The translations under genes and the position numbers were made by a program. Below the pieces are notes generated by a model that was not told the DNA's origin, ran no database searches, and saw nothing but the letters and a program-made list of their open reading frames with translations. From Phycisphaerales bacterium (GTDB lineage Bacteria > Planctomycetota > Phycisphaerae > Phycisphaerales > SM1A02), in the NCBI GenBank assembly GCA_009691915.1, contig SIAD01000005.1:62001-126000 (forward strand): a stretch of 64,000 nt of DNA. The letters run 5' to 3'. Positions 8,835-17,265 of the stretch are shown here, piece by piece; the first letter of the stretch is position 1, and every line of letters starts with the position of its first letter.

Positions 8835-10247
8835 TCATCCTCGCGCCGATCGAATACGCGGTCCGGAATCGCTGGCGCCGCTGGACAGGAACCCGGAGTA
8901 GTTGCGCATGAGCAGATTGGCCTCGATGCGCTGCACCAGATCAAGTGCGACGCTCACGACGATGAGGAGTCCCGTGCCGCCGAGGAACTGCGCGACAAAG
9001 AAGGGGATCCCCAACTGCTGGCTGACGATGGTCGGGATGATCGCTATCAGCGCCAGCGCACCGGCGCCGACATAGGTGATGCGCGAGATGACCGTCTCGA
9101 GGTACTCGGCGGTGCGCGGTCCGGGTCGCAGACCGGGAATGAAGGAGCCGTGCTCGCGCAGCTGCTTCGCCATATCAGAGGGCGAAAGTTGGACCGTTGT
9201 CCAGAAGTAGGAGAAGACATAGATGAGGACGATTTCGACAAGGATGTATGGATACGCGCCGATCTGAAGGTTCTGCGCGATGAAACTCGTGATGGTGGTC
9301 CAGGTCGATGACGCATCAGTCTGCGCCGCACGCGTCGCCAGCCATGCCGCGCCTGACGCCGGAAACATCATGAGCGTGGACGAGAAGATGATGGGCATCA
9401 CTCCAGCGTGGTTGACGCGCAGCGGCAAATAGTGGCGTTGGCCCCCGTACACCTTGCGGCCCCGTGTGTGCTTGGCCTGCTGAATGGGAATACGCCGCTG
9501 CGCCACCGTGATGACGATTGCGCCAGCGATGACGAAGAGGAATCCCGCGGCCAGGATGACGAGTCCGACGACACCAATCTTCGAATCACCGCCCTGAATG
9601 CTCGGGTCAAAGTTCTTGGCGATCCAGGTGAACGCGCTGGGAACCCGCGAAAGGATGCCTGCGGTGAGGATGATCGAGACGCCGTTGCCGATCCCATACT
9701 TGTCGATCTGTTCACCTAGCCACATCAGGAAGAGGCTGCCAGCGGTGAGCCCGGCAATACCCGACATATAGAAGATGAACAGTCCCCCGCCCACCTGGAA
9801 CTGCGGATGGACCAGGTTTTGCGTGCGAAGGAAACCGAGCCACATCAATCCCTGCAGGAGGCAGAGACCGACTGTCGCATACCTCGTCCACTCCATGATC
9901 TTGACCTGTCCGGACATCCCTTCCTTCTTGAGATCCTGAAGTGCGGGAACGACCGCCTGAAGGAGTTGGAAGATGATGCTCGCCGTGATGTACGGCATGA
10001 TTCCAAGGCCGAAGATCGTCGACTGCTGCAGCGACCCACCCGAGAAAATCGAGGCGTACTCGAGCAGCCGACCGAACCCGGTCTGGTCGACCGACGCCCG
10101 TTCGGCAGCCTTGGCCAGCTCGGTCTGATCGACTCCAAGCAGTGGGATCCAGAATCCAATGCGATAGACCGCCAGCACACCGAGGGTGAAGAACACCTTG
10201 TTGCGGAGGTCGCGGATCCTGAAGATGTTGAGAAAGGCTTCGAGCAT
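8835..10247 (-). CDS. secY: Preprotein translocase subunit SecY
   Basis: 470 aa with about ten hydrophobic segments, the channel subunit of the SecYEG inner-membrane translocon. Diagnostic stretches include the N-terminal RIRDLRNKVFFTLGVLAVYRIG, the plug and TM2 region (FSGGSLQQSTIFGLGIMPYI), and GLRPGPRTAEYLE in the cytoplasmic loop near the end. It follows rplO by 18 bp and precedes map by 34 bp, so it is expressed with the ribosomal proteins. Confidence 0.97.
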   Translation of the reverse strand: MLEAFLNIFRIRDLRNKVFFTLGVLAVYRIGFWIPLLGVDQTELAKAAERASVDQTGFGRLLEYASIFSGGSLQQSTIFGLGIMPYITASIIFQLLQAVVPALQDLKKEGMSGQVKIMEWTRYATVGLCLLQGLMWLGFLRTQNLVHPQFQVGGGLFIFYMSGIAGLTAGSLFLMWLGEQIDKYGIGNGVSIILTAGILSRVPSAFTWIAKNFDPSIQGGDSKIGVVGLVILAAGFLFVIAGAIVITVAQRRIPIQQAKHTRGRKVYGGQRHYLPLRVNHAGVMPIIFSSTLMMFPASGAAWLATRAAQTDASSTWTTITSFIAQNLQIGAYPYILVEIVLIYVFSYFWTTVQLSPSDMAKQLREHGSFIPGLRPGPRTAEYLETVISRITYVGAGALALIAIIPTIVSQQLGIPFFVAQFLGGTGLLIVVSVALDLVQRIEANLLMRNYSGFLSSGASDSGPRIRSARG

Positions 10248-10265
10248 TCGCGTGGCGTTGTCCGT

Positions 10266-10982
10266 TTAGTGCGAGTCGCCCTCGGGCTTCTGCTTGCCTT
10301 CCGGCTTGGCCTTCGGCTTGTGCTCACCCGATGGCTTCTTGGCTCCGCCGGCGGCCTTGCCACCATCCTTCTTGACGGTCTTGGCGCCCTTTGCAACGGG
10401 CGGTGCCGCAGCCGCGGCGGCGGCCTTGGCGTCGAGCTTGGCCAGGACATCAGCGACCTTGGCCTTCGAACGCGCCGTGAGCTTCGCCGCCTTGGCGGAG
10501 TACACCGCGTCGAGTTCGTTCGTGCGGGCTCCGCGCTGGGTGAGGGTCGCCGTCCCGCCCACCGACTCGATCTTTGACTTGGCCTGCGCCGAGAAGCGGT
10601 CAGCGGTCACCGTCAACTTGGCAGCGAGGACGCCGTTGCCAAGGACCTTGAGTGGCATCGAGGAGTCGCGTACGAAGCCGAGCTTGATGAGCGCATCGAG
10701 GTCGACGACCCCCCCAGCGGTGAAGTGGCTGGCGAAGTCGCCGACATTCACGATGTGGTAGTCGGCGCGGAAGTCCGCGTTGGAGAAGCCGCGCTTGGGG
10801 AATCGGCGTAGCAGCGGAGTGGATCCGCCCTGATAGCCGGGCCGGCTCGTCCACCCGGCGCGGCTCTTGGCACCCTTGTGACCACGGCCGCTGGTACCGC
10901 CCTTGCCGCTGCCCTCGCCGCGCCCAACACGCATGCGGCGCTTGTGCTTTCCAACCTTGGCTGTGACATCGTGAATCATCAT
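10266..10982 (-). CDS. rplO: 50S ribosomal protein L15 with long basic tail
   Basis: 238 aa, about 90 longer than usual. The core is typical L15 (KRRMRVGRGEGSGKGGTSGRGHKGAKSRAGW; GGSTPLLRRFPKRGF). From about residue 165 to the end the protein becomes an Ala/Lys/Pro/Gly-rich low-complexity tail. L15 is a late assembly protein of the 50S subunit. It directly follows rpsE with 39 bp between them, so rpmD (L30), usual at this position, is absent. Confidence 0.95.
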   Translation of the reverse strand: MMIHDVTAKVGKHKRRMRVGRGEGSGKGGTSGRGHKGAKSRAGWTSRPGYQGGSTPLLRRFPKRGFSNADFRADYHIVNVGDFASHFTAGGVVDLDALIKLGFVRDSSMPLKVLGNGVLAAKLTVTADRFSAQAKSKIESVGGTATLTQRGARTNELDAVYSAKAAKLTARSKAKVADVLAKLDAKAAAAAAAPPVAKGAKTVKKDGGKAAGGAKKPSGEHKPKAKPEGKQKPEGDSH

Positions 10983-11021
10983 GGCTTCAGACTCCTGTCA
11001 ATCGTTCTTGGGTACGGCAGA

Positions 11022-11816
11022 TCAGCTCTGGGGCGGGGCGTCGGGGGCCGCGGCCTCTGGTGCGATGGGTGCTGCGGGTGCTGTGGGTGGGGCAGGTGCT
11101 GCAGGTGCTGCAGGTGCTGCAGGTGCTGTGGCGGTCGGTGCCGCGGCGGTCGGTGCGCTCTCGGTGTGCCGTGATGCGTCGTCGCGCGGACCGCGCCCGC
11201 GTCCACGGCCTCCAGGGCCACCACGGCGACGGTCATCGCCGACCGTGTTGACCGGCGCTGCCGCGCGCTCGCCGCTGCGCTTCGCAGGCATCGCGGCCAT
11301 CCCGCGGGCGATGGCATCTTCAACGGTCGTTGTGCCCAGTGACACTCCACGCAACTTCTCGACGCGCTCGCGCGTGCGCAGCGTGTCGAGCGCCGCAAAA
11401 GTCGCCTTGACGAGGTTCTTGGCGTTGGTCGAGCCGTAGGCCTTGGTCAGGCAGTCCTGCACACCGAGCATGTCAAGCACTGCGCGGACCGAGGCGCCGG
11501 CGATGACACCCGTTCCCGGGCTAGCCGGGACGAGGCGGACTTTCGAAGCACCAAATCGTCCTTCGATCGAATGCGGGAGCGTCCGTCCCTGCAGCGGATA
11601 GGCCCGCAACTTGCGGCGGCCCTCACGGGTGGCCTTCTCGACGCTAGTCGGTACCTGATTGCTCTTGGCGTAGCCGACCGCGACCTTCCCGCGACGATCC
11701 CCAACGACCACTAGCGCGCTGAAGCTGAAGCGGCGACCGCCAGCCACTGTCGAGGAGGTTCGGAAGACCTTCACGGTCGTTGCGTCGATGCCACTGTCGT
11801 CAAATTTGTCGTGCAT
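11022..11816 (-). CDS. rpsE: 30S ribosomal protein S5 with RG- and AP-rich tail
   Basis: 264 aa against about 165 in most bacteria. Start ATG 11816 ([20 protein letters not shown]); upstream frame is not S5-like. Core motifs include the double-stranded RNA-binding domain ([21 protein letters not shown]) and [20 protein letters not shown]5 controls decoding fidelity at the mRNA entry side. After about residue 195 comes a [10 protein letters not shown] stretch, then an Ala/Pro tail of APA-type repeats to the stop. The tail DNA contains tandem 9-bp repeats (see repeat entry). Confidence 0.95.
   Translation of the reverse strand: MHDKFDDSGIDATTVKVFRTSSTVAGGRRFSFSALVVVGDRRGKVAVGYAKSNQVPTSVEKATREGRRKLRAYPLQGRTLPHSIEGRFGASKVRLVPASPGTGVIAGASVRAVLDMLGVQDCLTKAYGSTNAKNLVKATFAALDTLRTRERVEKLRGVSLGTTTVEDAIARGMAAMPAKRSGERAAAPVNTVGDDRRRGGPGGRGRGRGPRDDASRHTESAPTAAAPTATAPAAPAAPAAPAPPTAPAAPIAPEAAAPDAPPQS
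11092..11127. repeat. Tandem 9-bp repeat in the rpsE tail
   Basis: Four exact head-to-tail copies of GCAGGTGCT on the plus strand, encoding Ala-Pro-Ala on the rpsE strand. Degenerate copies continue on both sides (about 11060-11160). This is a coding microsatellite, prone to length variation. Confidence 0.85.
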
Positions 11817-11829
11817 GGTGTTGTTCCGT

Positions 11830-12192
11830 TCAGAACTTAAGGCCGCCCGTGCGCGCCGCATCCGCGAGCGCCTTGATCCGTCCGTGATAGATGTATCCGC
11901 CGCGATCGAAGACCACGTCCGTGACGCCTGCCTGGAGCGCGCGAACGGCGACTGCCTTGCCGACGAGAACCGCGGCCGCGACATTGCCGCGGTGGGCTGC
12001 ATCCCCCTCAAGGTCGAGCGACGACGCCGACGCCAGCGTGCGACCGGCTAGGTCATCAATGACCTGCACATAAATGTGGCGCGGCGAACGGTAGACGGCG
12101 AGCCTAGGGCGGCTCGGCGTTCCGCGCAGCGTCTTGCGGATGCCGCGTCGGCGGCGGACTCTTCGTGTCTTTCTATCTGAGGAGATGTCCAT
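11830..12192 (-). CDS. rplR: 50S ribosomal protein L18
   Basis: 120 aa, typical size. [29 protein letters not shown] and [20 protein letters not shown] are family signatures. L18 binds 5S rRNA and helps place it in the central protuberance. The N-terminus is strongly basic ([11 protein letters not shown]). Sits between rplF and rpsE as in the spc operon. Confidence 0.97.
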   Translation of the reverse strand: MDISSDRKTRRVRRRRGIRKTLRGTPSRPRLAVYRSPRHIYVQVIDDLAGRTLASASSLDLEGDAAHRGNVAAAVLVGKAVAVRALQAGVTDVVFDRGGYIYHGRIKALADAARTGGLKF

Positions 12193-12246
12193 TGGTAGTT
12201 CCTTGCTTGCGTCGTGCTGATCGTCTCGTCTGGGAAGTGCGCCGGT

Positions 12247-12810
12247 TCAGGCGCCGAAGGCCTTGCCCTTCTTGCGCTGGATGAACTCGTCTGAATACTT
12301 GATCCCCTTGCCGTTGTAAGGCTCAGGCTTTCGCTGGCTGCGGATCAAGCTGGCGAACGCGCCAACCTGCTGCGCATCCACTCCCGCGATCGTGATAATC
12401 GTGTTGTTCTCGATCGTGACGATGACCGTGGAGGGAATCACCAACTCGATCGGGTGGCAGAACCCGATGGTCAGCATGAGCTTCTTGCCCTGCATCTTCG
12501 CCGTCCAGCCGACACCGATCACTTCGAGTCTCTTGGAGTAGCCGGTGGCCACGCCAGCCACCATCTTGTTGAGTACTGCCCGCGTCGTGCCCCAGAGCGC
12601 GCGCCGGTTGCCCTCATCGATCTTCGCGGGATCGTCGAGTGTGCAGGCGATCAACTTGGAAGCGTCGTCCCAGGCGACACGGATCTGCGGCTGGTGGGTG
12701 AAAGAGTTTGACCCCTTGGGGCCGGTCAAACTCACCGTGCGCGAGGCGGGATTCACCGCGACCTTCACAGTGGCTGGAACCGCGATGCTTTGCTTTCCGA
12801 TTCTGCTCAT
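12247..12810 (-). CDS. rplF: 50S ribosomal protein L6
   Basis: 187 aa with the two L6-type domains. MSRIGKQSIAVPATVKVAV opens the protein and QRKPEPYNGKGIKYSDEFIQRKKGK is the diagnostic C-terminal region. L6 lies near the factor-binding site of the large subunit. Follows rpsH by 19 bp. Confidence 0.97.
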   Translation of the reverse strand: MSRIGKQSIAVPATVKVAVNPASRTVSLTGPKGSNSFTHQPQIRVAWDDASKLIACTLDDPAKIDEGNRRALWGTTRAVLNKMVAGVATGYSKRLEVIGVGWTAKMQGKKLMLTIGFCHPIELVIPSTVIVTIENNTIITIAGVDAQQVGAFASLIRSQRKPEPYNGKGIKYSDEFIQRKKGKAFGA

Positions 12811-12829
12811 GGCTGCCTTTCTTCGTCGG

Positions 12830-13228
12830 TCAAGAGACCGCGCAGATCACCTCGCCGCCGACGCGTAACTCGCGCGCCTTGCGGTCGCTCATGACGCCGT
12901 GGCTGGTGGAAACGACCGTGATTCCGAGCCCCTCAAGGAGCCGCGGGAGGTCGTCGGTTCCCTTGTAGACGCGGCATCCCGTCTTGGAGACGCGGTCGAT
13001 GTGATTGATGAGTGTCTCGCCCCGAGGCCCGTACTTGAGCTGGACCCGCAGGAGTCCCTGCCGACCGTCCGCGATCGTCTCGTAGGCGATGATGTAGCCC
13101 TCGTCGCGCAGGACATCGAGGACGCCGCGATTGAGTCGGTTGTTCAGGCAGTTGACGCTCTTGCGGCGGATCGCGACGGCGTTGCGGATCCGGGTGAGCA
13201 TGTCGGCAGTAAGGTCGTGAAGTGACAT
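12830..13228 (-). CDS. rpsH: 30S ribosomal protein S8
   Basis: 132 aa, typical. Begins MSLHDLTADMLTRIRNAVAI and ends with GLGITVVSTSHGVMSDRKARE, the family signature. S8 is a primary 16S rRNA binder and in some bacteria also represses its own operon. Located between rpsN and rplF. Confidence 0.97.
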   Translation of the reverse strand: MSLHDLTADMLTRIRNAVAIRRKSVNCLNNRLNRGVLDVLRDEGYIIAYETIADGRQGLLRVQLKYGPRGETLINHIDRVSKTGCRVYKGTDDLPRLLEGLGITVVSTSHGVMSDRKARELRVGGEVICAVS

Positions 13229-13248
13229 GGGTCTTTCCTCGGGGCGGG

Positions 13249-13434
13249 TTACCAGGATGCCTTGCGCATTCCAGGGATCAGTCCCTGTAGTGCTAGCTCG
13301 CGCAGAACATGGCGGCTGACGCGAAACTTGCGGTAGTACGAGCGCGGGTTGCCCGTGATCTCGCAGCGGTTCTGCTTGCGGGTCGAAAACTTGGGCTTTA
13401 GCTTCATTTTCGCAAAGACTCTCTTGCTTGCCAT
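13249..13434 (-). CDS. rpsN: 30S ribosomal protein S14, short zinc-less form
   Basis: 61 aa, the length of the short zinc-ribbon S14, ending [15 protein letters not shown] as in that class. However, only one Cys (RCEITG) remains of the four zinc ligands, so it probably does not bind zinc. S14 belongs to the 30S head near the A site. An unusual combination of short form and lost ligands. Confidence 0.94.
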   Translation of the reverse strand: MASKRVFAKMKLKPKFSTRKQNRCEITGNPRSYYRKFRVSRHVLRELALQGLIPGMRKASW

Positions 13435-13443
13435 GGGGTTCCT

Positions 13444-14085
13444 TTACTGCGCCGTCGCCGTGGCCGTCGCCGTTGCGGCGGCCTTCGCCTGGGGCTTCTC
13501 GGGCTTAACGAAGGGCATGCCGAGCTCCGTAAGGAGCATGCGGCTCTTCTTTGGATCGCTGCGTGCGAACACGATGTTGATGTTCATGCCGTGCACATGC
13601 GCGAAGCTGGCCATGTTGATCTCCGGCCACACGGCCTGCTCGGACAGCCCCATAGCGAAGTTTCCCTGACGATCAAAGGTCTTGTCCGAGACTCCTCGGA
13701 AGTCCTTGATTCGGGGCATCGCCAGGTTGATGAGCCGATCGAGGAAGTTCCACATCCGCTCGCGGCGGAGCGTCACCATGAACGCGCTGGGCGCTCCCTC
13801 GCGCACCTTGAAGTTGGACACCGCCTTCTTGGCGATCACCATAATGGGCTTCTGTCCCGAGATCGCGGCCAGACTGTGCACCACCGTGTCGCGGTATTCG
13901 GGCTTCAGCTTCTGGTTCTCAAGCTGCTTGCCGACTCCGACATTGATGACCACCTTGGTGATCGATGGAAGCTGGCAGACATTCGTAAGTCCGAACGCCT
14001 CCTGAATTCGCTTGGAAACCTCTTGTTTGTAGACGCGCCTGAGGCGCGGCTCAGGAAGGGCAGGTTGAATGGTTGGCGTGCTCAT
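13444..14085 (-). CDS. rplE: 50S ribosomal protein L5
   Basis: 213 aa from ATG 14085 (MSTPTIQPALPEPRLRRVYK). Family motifs include LPSITKVVINVGVG, SGQKPIMVIAKKAVSNFKVREG and FAHVHGMNINIVFA. L5 binds 5S rRNA and bridges to S13. The last 20 residues are an Ala/Thr repeat tail (ATATATATA) not normal for L5, in keeping with the tails on other proteins of this operon. Confidence 0.96.
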   Translation of the reverse strand: MSTPTIQPALPEPRLRRVYKQEVSKRIQEAFGLTNVCQLPSITKVVINVGVGKQLENQKLKPEYRDTVVHSLAAISGQKPIMVIAKKAVSNFKVREGAPSAFMVTLRRERMWNFLDRLINLAMPRIKDFRGVSDKTFDRQGNFAMGLSEQAVWPEINMASFAHVHGMNINIVFARSDPKKSRMLLTELGMPFVKPEKPQAKAAATATATATAQ

Positions 14086-14104
14086 GGGTGCTCCTTGCGC
14101 GTGA

Positions 14105-14449
14105 TCACTTGGCGGTCCTGCGGGTGGCCTTGCGTAGGACATGCAGTTCGCTGCCGTCGCGCGCTGCAATCCTGACCTTCGATCCATCCGGACGCACCAC
14201 AAACCGCACTCGGCTCGGCTTGCCGCCGATGACGGGGCTGACATTGGAAATGTGGATCGACAGTTCCTTCTCGACCACCGAGCCCTTGGGCTGCTGCTGG
14301 GTCGGCTTCATGTTCCGCTTGCGGACATTGACTCCCTTGACGAGCACACGCATCGCCTTGAGATCGATCTCCAGAATCTCGCCGCTCTTGCCGCGCTCAT
14401 TGCCGGCAGTAACGATGACCTGATCGCCCTTCTTTACGTGCATCGGCAT
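14105..14449 (-). CDS. rplX: 50S ribosomal protein L24
   Basis: 114 aa. The KOW motif is at the start (KKGDQVIVTAGNERGKSGEILEID), followed by NVRKRNMKPTQQQPKGSVVEKE. L24 initiates 50S assembly and lies near the tunnel exit. One base separates it from the rplN stop. Confidence 0.97.
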   Translation of the reverse strand: MPMHVKKGDQVIVTAGNERGKSGEILEIDLKAMRVLVKGVNVRKRNMKPTQQQPKGSVVEKELSIHISNVSPVIGGKPSRVRFVVRPDGSKVRIAARDGSELHVLRKATRRTAK

Positions 14450-14450
14450 G

Positions 14451-14837
14451 TCACACCACCTCCGGCGCGAGCGAGACGATCTTCATGTAGTTCTTTTCCC
14501 GGAGCTCTCGCGCCACTGCCCCGAAAATTCGCGTGCCCTTGGGGTTGCCCTCGTCATCGATGAGGACGCAGGCATTGGAGTCGAACCGGACATAGGAGCC
14601 ATCTGCGCGGCGAACGGGGTACTTGACCCGAACGATGACCGCCATGGCCTTGTCTCCGGCCTTCACATCGCCATTGGGGATTGCCGCCTTGATGGCCACG
14701 CGGACACGGTCGCCGACCGACATCGAGAGGCGGGTAAATCGGCCCCGCGCGGTGCTCGCGCCGAGAACTCCGATCACCATGGCCTCGCGGGCGCCGCTGT
14801 TGTCGGCGACTTCCATTCTGGATTCTTTTTGGATCAT
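14451..14837 (-). CDS. rplN: 50S ribosomal protein L14
   Basis: 128 aa from ATG 14837 ([20 protein letters not shown]), preceded by GGAGA. The extra open frame upstream lies in rpsQ and is not L14. Signature [21 protein letters not shown] and FGAVARELR are present. L14 forms part of intersubunit bridges. Confidence 0.97.
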   Translation of the reverse strand: MIQKESRMEVADNSGAREAMVIGVLGASTARGRFTRLSMSVGDRVRVAIKAAIPNGDVKAGDKAMAVIVRVKYPVRRADGSYVRFDSNACVLIDDEGNPKGTRIFGAVARELREKNYMKIVSLAPEVV

Positions 14838-14865
14838 GTTCTGGGTCTCCGTGATCTTTACTGGC

Positions 14866-15180
14866 TCAGGCCTTCGTTGTCTCTCCGTAGACAATCTCCG
14901 CCTTGACGAGTGCCTTCTCAACGATGCGAACCAGCGACCATCGCTTGGTCTTCGAAATCGGGCGACACTCGGCGATTTCCACGCGGTCTCCCTGATGCGA
15001 CTCGTTGCGTTCGTCGTGAATGTGGATGACAATTCGCTTGCGGATGTACTTGCCGTAGCGAGGGTGGCGAGCGGAGTAGGAGATCACGACGCGGCGCGTC
15101 CGGTCCTGGGCATCGCGATCGACGACCCCGACCAGTCGTGGGCTCTTGACGGGAATCTCGACGGGCGTCTTACGGCTCAT
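14866..15180 (-). CDS. rpsQ: 30S ribosomal protein S17
   Basis: 104 aa, slightly longer than usual. The OB-fold core is visible ([32 protein letters not shown] and [21 protein letters not shown]). S17 is a primary 16S rRNA binder. Its start overlaps the rpmC stop as ATGA. Confidence 0.96.
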   Translation of the reverse strand: MSRKTPVEIPVKSPRLVGVVDRDAQDRTRRVVISYSARHPRYGKYIRKRIVIHIHDERNESHQGDRVEIAECRPISKTKRWSLVRIVEKALVKAEIVYGETTKA

Positions 15181-15401
15181 GCGGACACCTTCCTTTGTGC
15201 CGCGGCGGCACTCGTGACGCGTCGCGCGGAGGTTTCGGTCAGAATGCGGGCGAGATCAGTGCGTAGCTTGGAGAACTGCGATGTGTCCTTTACCTTCTCG
15301 GTCACGACCTGCGAGCGCAGGTCGTAGATGCTCCGCCTAACACGCGAGGCTTCGACCACCAGTTCTTCGAGGCTGAGTTTTTTGACTTCGTTCATCTTCA
15401 T
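15177..15401 (-). CDS. rpmC: 50S ribosomal protein L29
   Basis: 74 aa with the two-helix L29 pattern (VKKLSLEELVVEASRVRRSIYDLRSQ, then DLARILTE). L29 sits at the tunnel exit where trigger factor and SRP dock. AGGAA precedes the ATG; a second ATG is two codons in. Overlaps rpsQ by 4 bp. Confidence 0.94.
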   Translation of the reverse strand: MKMNEVKKLSLEELVVEASRVRRSIYDLRSQVVTEKVKDTSQFSKLRTDLARILTETSARRVTSAAAAQRKVSA

Positions 15402-15425
15402 GGTTCGTTCCTCATGCTCCAGTCG

Positions 15426-15845
15426 TCACACGGCTAGCCGGCGTCCGACCATTCGGCAGCGCACCGGCATCTTGTAGGCCACGCGGGCGAGCGCCTGCTT
15501 GGCGATGTCCTCGGGAACACCTTCAACTTCAAACAGAACCGTTCCGGGCTTCACACGCGCGGCCCAGTAATCGACCTCCGCCTTTCCAGTACCCATTCGG
15601 GTTTCCAATGGCTTCTTGGAGATCGGCTTCTCGGGGAAGACGCGGATGTAGAGCTTGCCCTGGCGACGGAGGAAGTGCTGCGCCGCGATGCGGCCAGCTT
15701 CGATCTGTCGCCCGCTGAGCCAGACAGTCTCCAGGGACTGCAGGCCGTAATCGCCGAAGGCGACATAATTGCCACGAGTGGCACAGCCTTTCATTTTGCC
15801 GCGCTGCTGCTTGCGGTACTTGACTCGCTTGGGAAGAAGTTTCAT
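15426..15845 (-). CDS. rplP: 50S ribosomal protein L16
   Basis: 139 aa, standard. Starts MKLLPKRVKYRKQQRGKMKG and carries RMGTGKAEVDYWAARVKPG, the family signature. L16 lies beside the A-site tRNA and the peptidyl transferase centre. Follows rpsC by 26 bp. Confidence 0.97.
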   Translation of the reverse strand: MKLLPKRVKYRKQQRGKMKGCATRGNYVAFGDYGLQSLETVWLSGRQIEAGRIAAQHFLRRQGKLYIRVFPEKPISKKPLETRMGTGKAEVDYWAARVKPGTVLFEVEGVPEDIAKQALARVAYKMPVRCRMVGRRLAV

Positions 15846-15871
15846 GGATGGCTCCTGCGGAAGTCCTCAGT

Positions 15872-16579
15872 TCAGCGTCGGCCTCGCGCTCGGGCGCGGC
15901 CACCTGCGGCGGTCGACTGGTACTCGTTCTGCGCCTCCTGCGCGGCATACATGCCGCGGTAGACCCACACCTTGACACCCAGAGCGCCGTAGCTCGTGAA
16001 CGAGTGCGCGAGCGCGTAGTCGACATGAGCCTGCAGCGTGGAGCGCGGGATCGATCCCAGTCGCATGTCGAGTGTGCGGCTCATTTCAGCGCCGCCGAGC
16101 CGGCCGGCGAGAAGGATGCGGATCCCCTTGGCACCGTTCTGCATGGCACTCTCGCACCGCTGCTTGATAAGCCGTCGGTAGTTGGCGCGCTTCTTGAGCT
16201 GCTCGGCCATCATCTCCGCGATCAGTCGCGCGTCGATCTCGGGATTTCTCACTTCGACGATACTGACCGCTACCTTGCGACCGGTCAGCGCCTGCAGCTC
16301 GGTGACGAGCTGCTCCTTGCCCGCACCCTTGAGCCCGAGCACCTGGCCAGGCCGGGCCGTCTTGATGACGACCGTCAGCTCCTCGCGGGTTCGCTCGATG
16401 AGGATGTCGCTCACGGCCGCGAATGGCGGGGTCCGATTGAGCCGCTTGTCGATGAACTTCCGGATCTTGTAGTCCTCGACGAGCAACTCGCCGAAGAGCG
16501 CCTTAGGGGCAAACCAGCGGCTCTTGTGAGCCTCGGTGATGCCGACTCGGAATCCGAATGGATGTGTTTTCTGTCCCAT
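15872..16579 (-). CDS. rpsC: 30S ribosomal protein S3
   Basis: 235 aa. Starts MGQKTHPFGFRVGITEAHKS; the KH domain (KTARPGQVLGLKGAGKEQL) and the C-terminal S3 domain (GAKGIRILLAGRLGGAEMSRT) are clear. S3 lines the mRNA entry channel and has helicase activity. The last 15 residues are Arg/Ala/Gly-rich. Located between rplV and rplP. Confidence 0.97.
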   Translation of the reverse strand: MGQKTHPFGFRVGITEAHKSRWFAPKALFGELLVEDYKIRKFIDKRLNRTPPFAAVSDILIERTREELTVVIKTARPGQVLGLKGAGKEQLVTELQALTGRKVAVSIVEVRNPEIDARLIAEMMAEQLKKRANYRRLIKQRCESAMQNGAKGIRILLAGRLGGAEMSRTLDMRLGSIPRSTLQAHVDYALAHSFTSYGALGVKVWVYRGMYAAQEAQNEYQSTAAGGRARARGRR

Positions 16580-16588
16580 GGGTGCGCC

Positions 16589-16924
16589 TCAGGCCTTTCG
16601 CTCTGCGACGGTCACATGAATGTGACTCGTTCGCTTCTTGATTGCGTGGGAGCGCCCTCGATCCTTGGGCTGAAAGCGCTTGATTGTTGGACCTTCGTCG
16701 ACCTTCGTCTCCTTGATGAAGAGCGATCCGACATCCGCATCGCGCTCCTCGGCATTGGCGATCGCGCTCTTGAGCACGACCTTCACGAAGACCGCGCCTC
16801 GACGGGGACTGAAGTCGAGTGTCGACATCGCACGGGCGACATCCATTCCTCGAATCATGTCGACCACGAGGCGAACCTTTCGGGGCGCGATACGGCAGTA
16901 ACGATGGGATGCTGTGTAGGTCAT
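16589..16924 (-). CDS. rplV: 50S ribosomal protein L22
   Basis: 111 aa. Signature RYCRIAPRKVRLVVDMIRG near the start and KVDEGPTIKRFQPKDRGRSHAIKKRTSHI, the extended beta hairpin that lines the exit tunnel. Ten bases from rpsC. Confidence 0.97.
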   Translation of the reverse strand: MTYTASHRYCRIAPRKVRLVVDMIRGMDVARAMSTLDFSPRRGAVFVKVVLKSAIANAEERDADVGSLFIKETKVDEGPTIKRFQPKDRGRSHAIKKRTSHIHVTVAERKA

Positions 16925-16941
16925 GGGACTCCTCGGTCAGG

Positions 16942-17241
16942 TCAGCTGCCGGCGACCTTCTCGCCGCCTGCGATGCCTTCCTTCTTGTTCGTGTGCCCGC
17001 GGAACATGCGGGTCATGGAGAACTCGCCCAGCTTGTGCCCAACCATGTCCTCGGTGACGAAGACATCGAGGAACGACTTGCCGTTGTGGACCTGGAATGT
17101 GACGCCCACGAACTCCGGGACGATCGTGCAGGCACGCCGCCAGGTCTTGATGGGGGCTCGGCGGCCGCTCGCCTGAAGCGCCTCGACCTTGCGGAAGAGC
17201 TTCTCGTCGACCGCTGGACCTTTCTTGAGTGATCGTGACAT
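16942..17241 (-). CDS. rpsS: 30S ribosomal protein S19
   Basis: 99 aa. [15 protein letters not shown] and [27 protein letters not shown] are typical. S19 forms a head complex with S13. Located between rplB and rplV as in the S10 operon. Confidence 0.97.
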   Translation of the reverse strand: MSRSLKKGPAVDEKLFRKVEALQASGRRAPIKTWRRACTIVPEFVGVTFQVHNGKSFLDVFVTEDMVGHKLGEFSMTRMFRGHTNKKEGIAGGEKVAGS

Positions 17242-17265
17242 GGGTGGGTTCCTCGTGTAGTTGGT

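Noticed and set aside
11060-11160. GC-rich repeats as a possible regulatory element
   Set aside because: They lie inside the rpsE frame and encode Ala-Pro repeats with matching codon phase.
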